From positions 1 to 7,379 of the forward strand of contig SSGY01000109.1 in assembly GCA_008017145.1 (NCBI GenBank): a stretch of DNA of 7,379 bases, given 5' to 3'. Position numbers and translations under genes: made by a program. This DNA is from Neisseriales bacterium (lineage in GTDB: Bacteria; Pseudomonadota; Gammaproteobacteria; Burkholderiales; UBA11063). This document shows, one piece after another, positions 7,047 to 7,379 of the stretch. The notes below the pieces were generated by a model, which was not told where the DNA came from, searched no databases, and worked only from the letters and a program-made list of their open reading frames with translations. Position 1 is the first letter of the stretch; each line of letters opens with the position of its first letter.

Positions 7047-7379
7047 TATTTAGTTGGATCAACCCAGGTATTTGCCAGTGCAGCTTGAATTGTGTTTTGC
7101 TGTGATGGGGTAAGGCTGGTCTCTGCCATCGGCTTAACATCAAATGTTGCCATTGCTTGTACCAATAGGTCAATTGAGATATTGGAAATATGTCCACCAT
7201 CGGCAAGTTCAATTTGTTCAATCTTATTTGCACTACCAGAATACCAGTTTTTAACTGTCATTTGATCTTGGTTGGTCAGATTATTAATGGTTAAGTCTTT
7301 ACCTTCTTTTTTAAACCACAAATCTTCTTTCTTTATTCCCTCACCGAGCTTCATGACATCATTGCCACCATTGTCCTGA
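7046..7379 (-). CDS. C-terminal end of an RTX calcium-binding exoprotein (5' part beyond the right edge)
   Basis: The frame is open from the right edge to TAG at 7048-7046 and gives 110 residues; the internal ATG at 7354 is not a start. It opens with the end of an RTX nonapeptide repeat (DNGGNDVMKLGEGI). Next comes the haemolysin-type calcium-binding-related domain pattern: EDLWF, KDLTINNL, DQMTVKNWY and IEQIELADGG. The tail has LVQAMATFD and ends in WVDPTK, the style of RTX C-termini that carry the uncleaved type I secretion signal in roughly the last 50-60 residues. In this family calcium binding outside the cell folds the repeats. The HlyB/HlyD pair encoded downstream is the expected exporter. 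Toxin, adhesin, bacteriocin-like or enzyme activity cannot be told, because the N-terminal effector part is not in the window. Confidence 0.92.
   Translation of the reverse strand, partial: QDNGGNDVMKLGEGIKKEDLWFKKEGKDLTINNLTNQDQMTVKNWYSGSANKIEQIELADGGHISNISIDLLVQAMATFDVKPMAETSLTPSQQNTIQAALANTWVDPTK

Noticed and set aside
7027..7233. Minus-strand frame overlapping the RTX tail
   Set aside because: Different frame from the RTX tail, which shows clear family motifs; no supporting start signal.

Overview
This window looks like a type I secretion (T1SS) / RTX locus of a Gram-negative bacterium. All five genes lie on the minus strand and are transcribed from right to left. An outer-membrane lipoprotein signal, an HlyB/HlyD-type exporter and an RTX protein tail point to a proteobacterium. 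The AT-rich DNA and the RTX protein style would fit a Neisseriales- or Moraxellaceae-like gamma- or betaproteobacterium, but the window does not fix the taxon.

Layout in the direction of transcription: (1) 7379-7046, the C-terminal end of an RTX calcium-binding exoprotein whose body lies beyond the right edge; (2) a gap of about 100 bp with a possible promoter, an inverted repeat and a clear ribosome binding site; (3) 6944-6099, an unrecognised Gly/Asn/Ser/Thr-rich lipoprotein with an internal duplication; (4) 6094-3980, an HlyB-type ABC exporter with a catalytically dead C39-like domain; (5) 3974-2562, its HlyD-type membrane fusion partner; (6) 2537 to the left edge, one uninterrupted frame of at least 845 codons that runs out of the window. 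Genes 3 to 6 are packed with gaps or overlaps of +4, about 0 and +24 bp, so they almost certainly form one operon.

The unusual gene is the last one. Its product starts with six predicted membrane segments, then a seventh. The rest, predicted to be periplasmic, resembles the conserved region that precedes the nonapeptide repeats in large RTX proteins: the RTGW, LRVW, TLDELGI and GNVRDLREA landmarks are present in order. Most of the acidic calcium ligands expected in that region are replaced. It ends in a helical, TPR-like tail. It therefore looks like a membrane-tethered, calcium-blind copy of part of an RTX protein, encoded next to the exporter for a real RTX protein.

Working model (inference): the HlyB/HlyD pair, with a TolC-type outer membrane protein encoded elsewhere, exports the RTX protein. 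The lipoprotein may hold or bind it at the surface, by analogy with the FrpD lipoprotein that binds FrpC in Neisseria. The membrane-anchored mimic may give self-protection, or may dock or sense the RTX protein in the periplasm. No hlyC-type acyltransferase, tolC, mobile element, RNA gene or CRISPR is visible.
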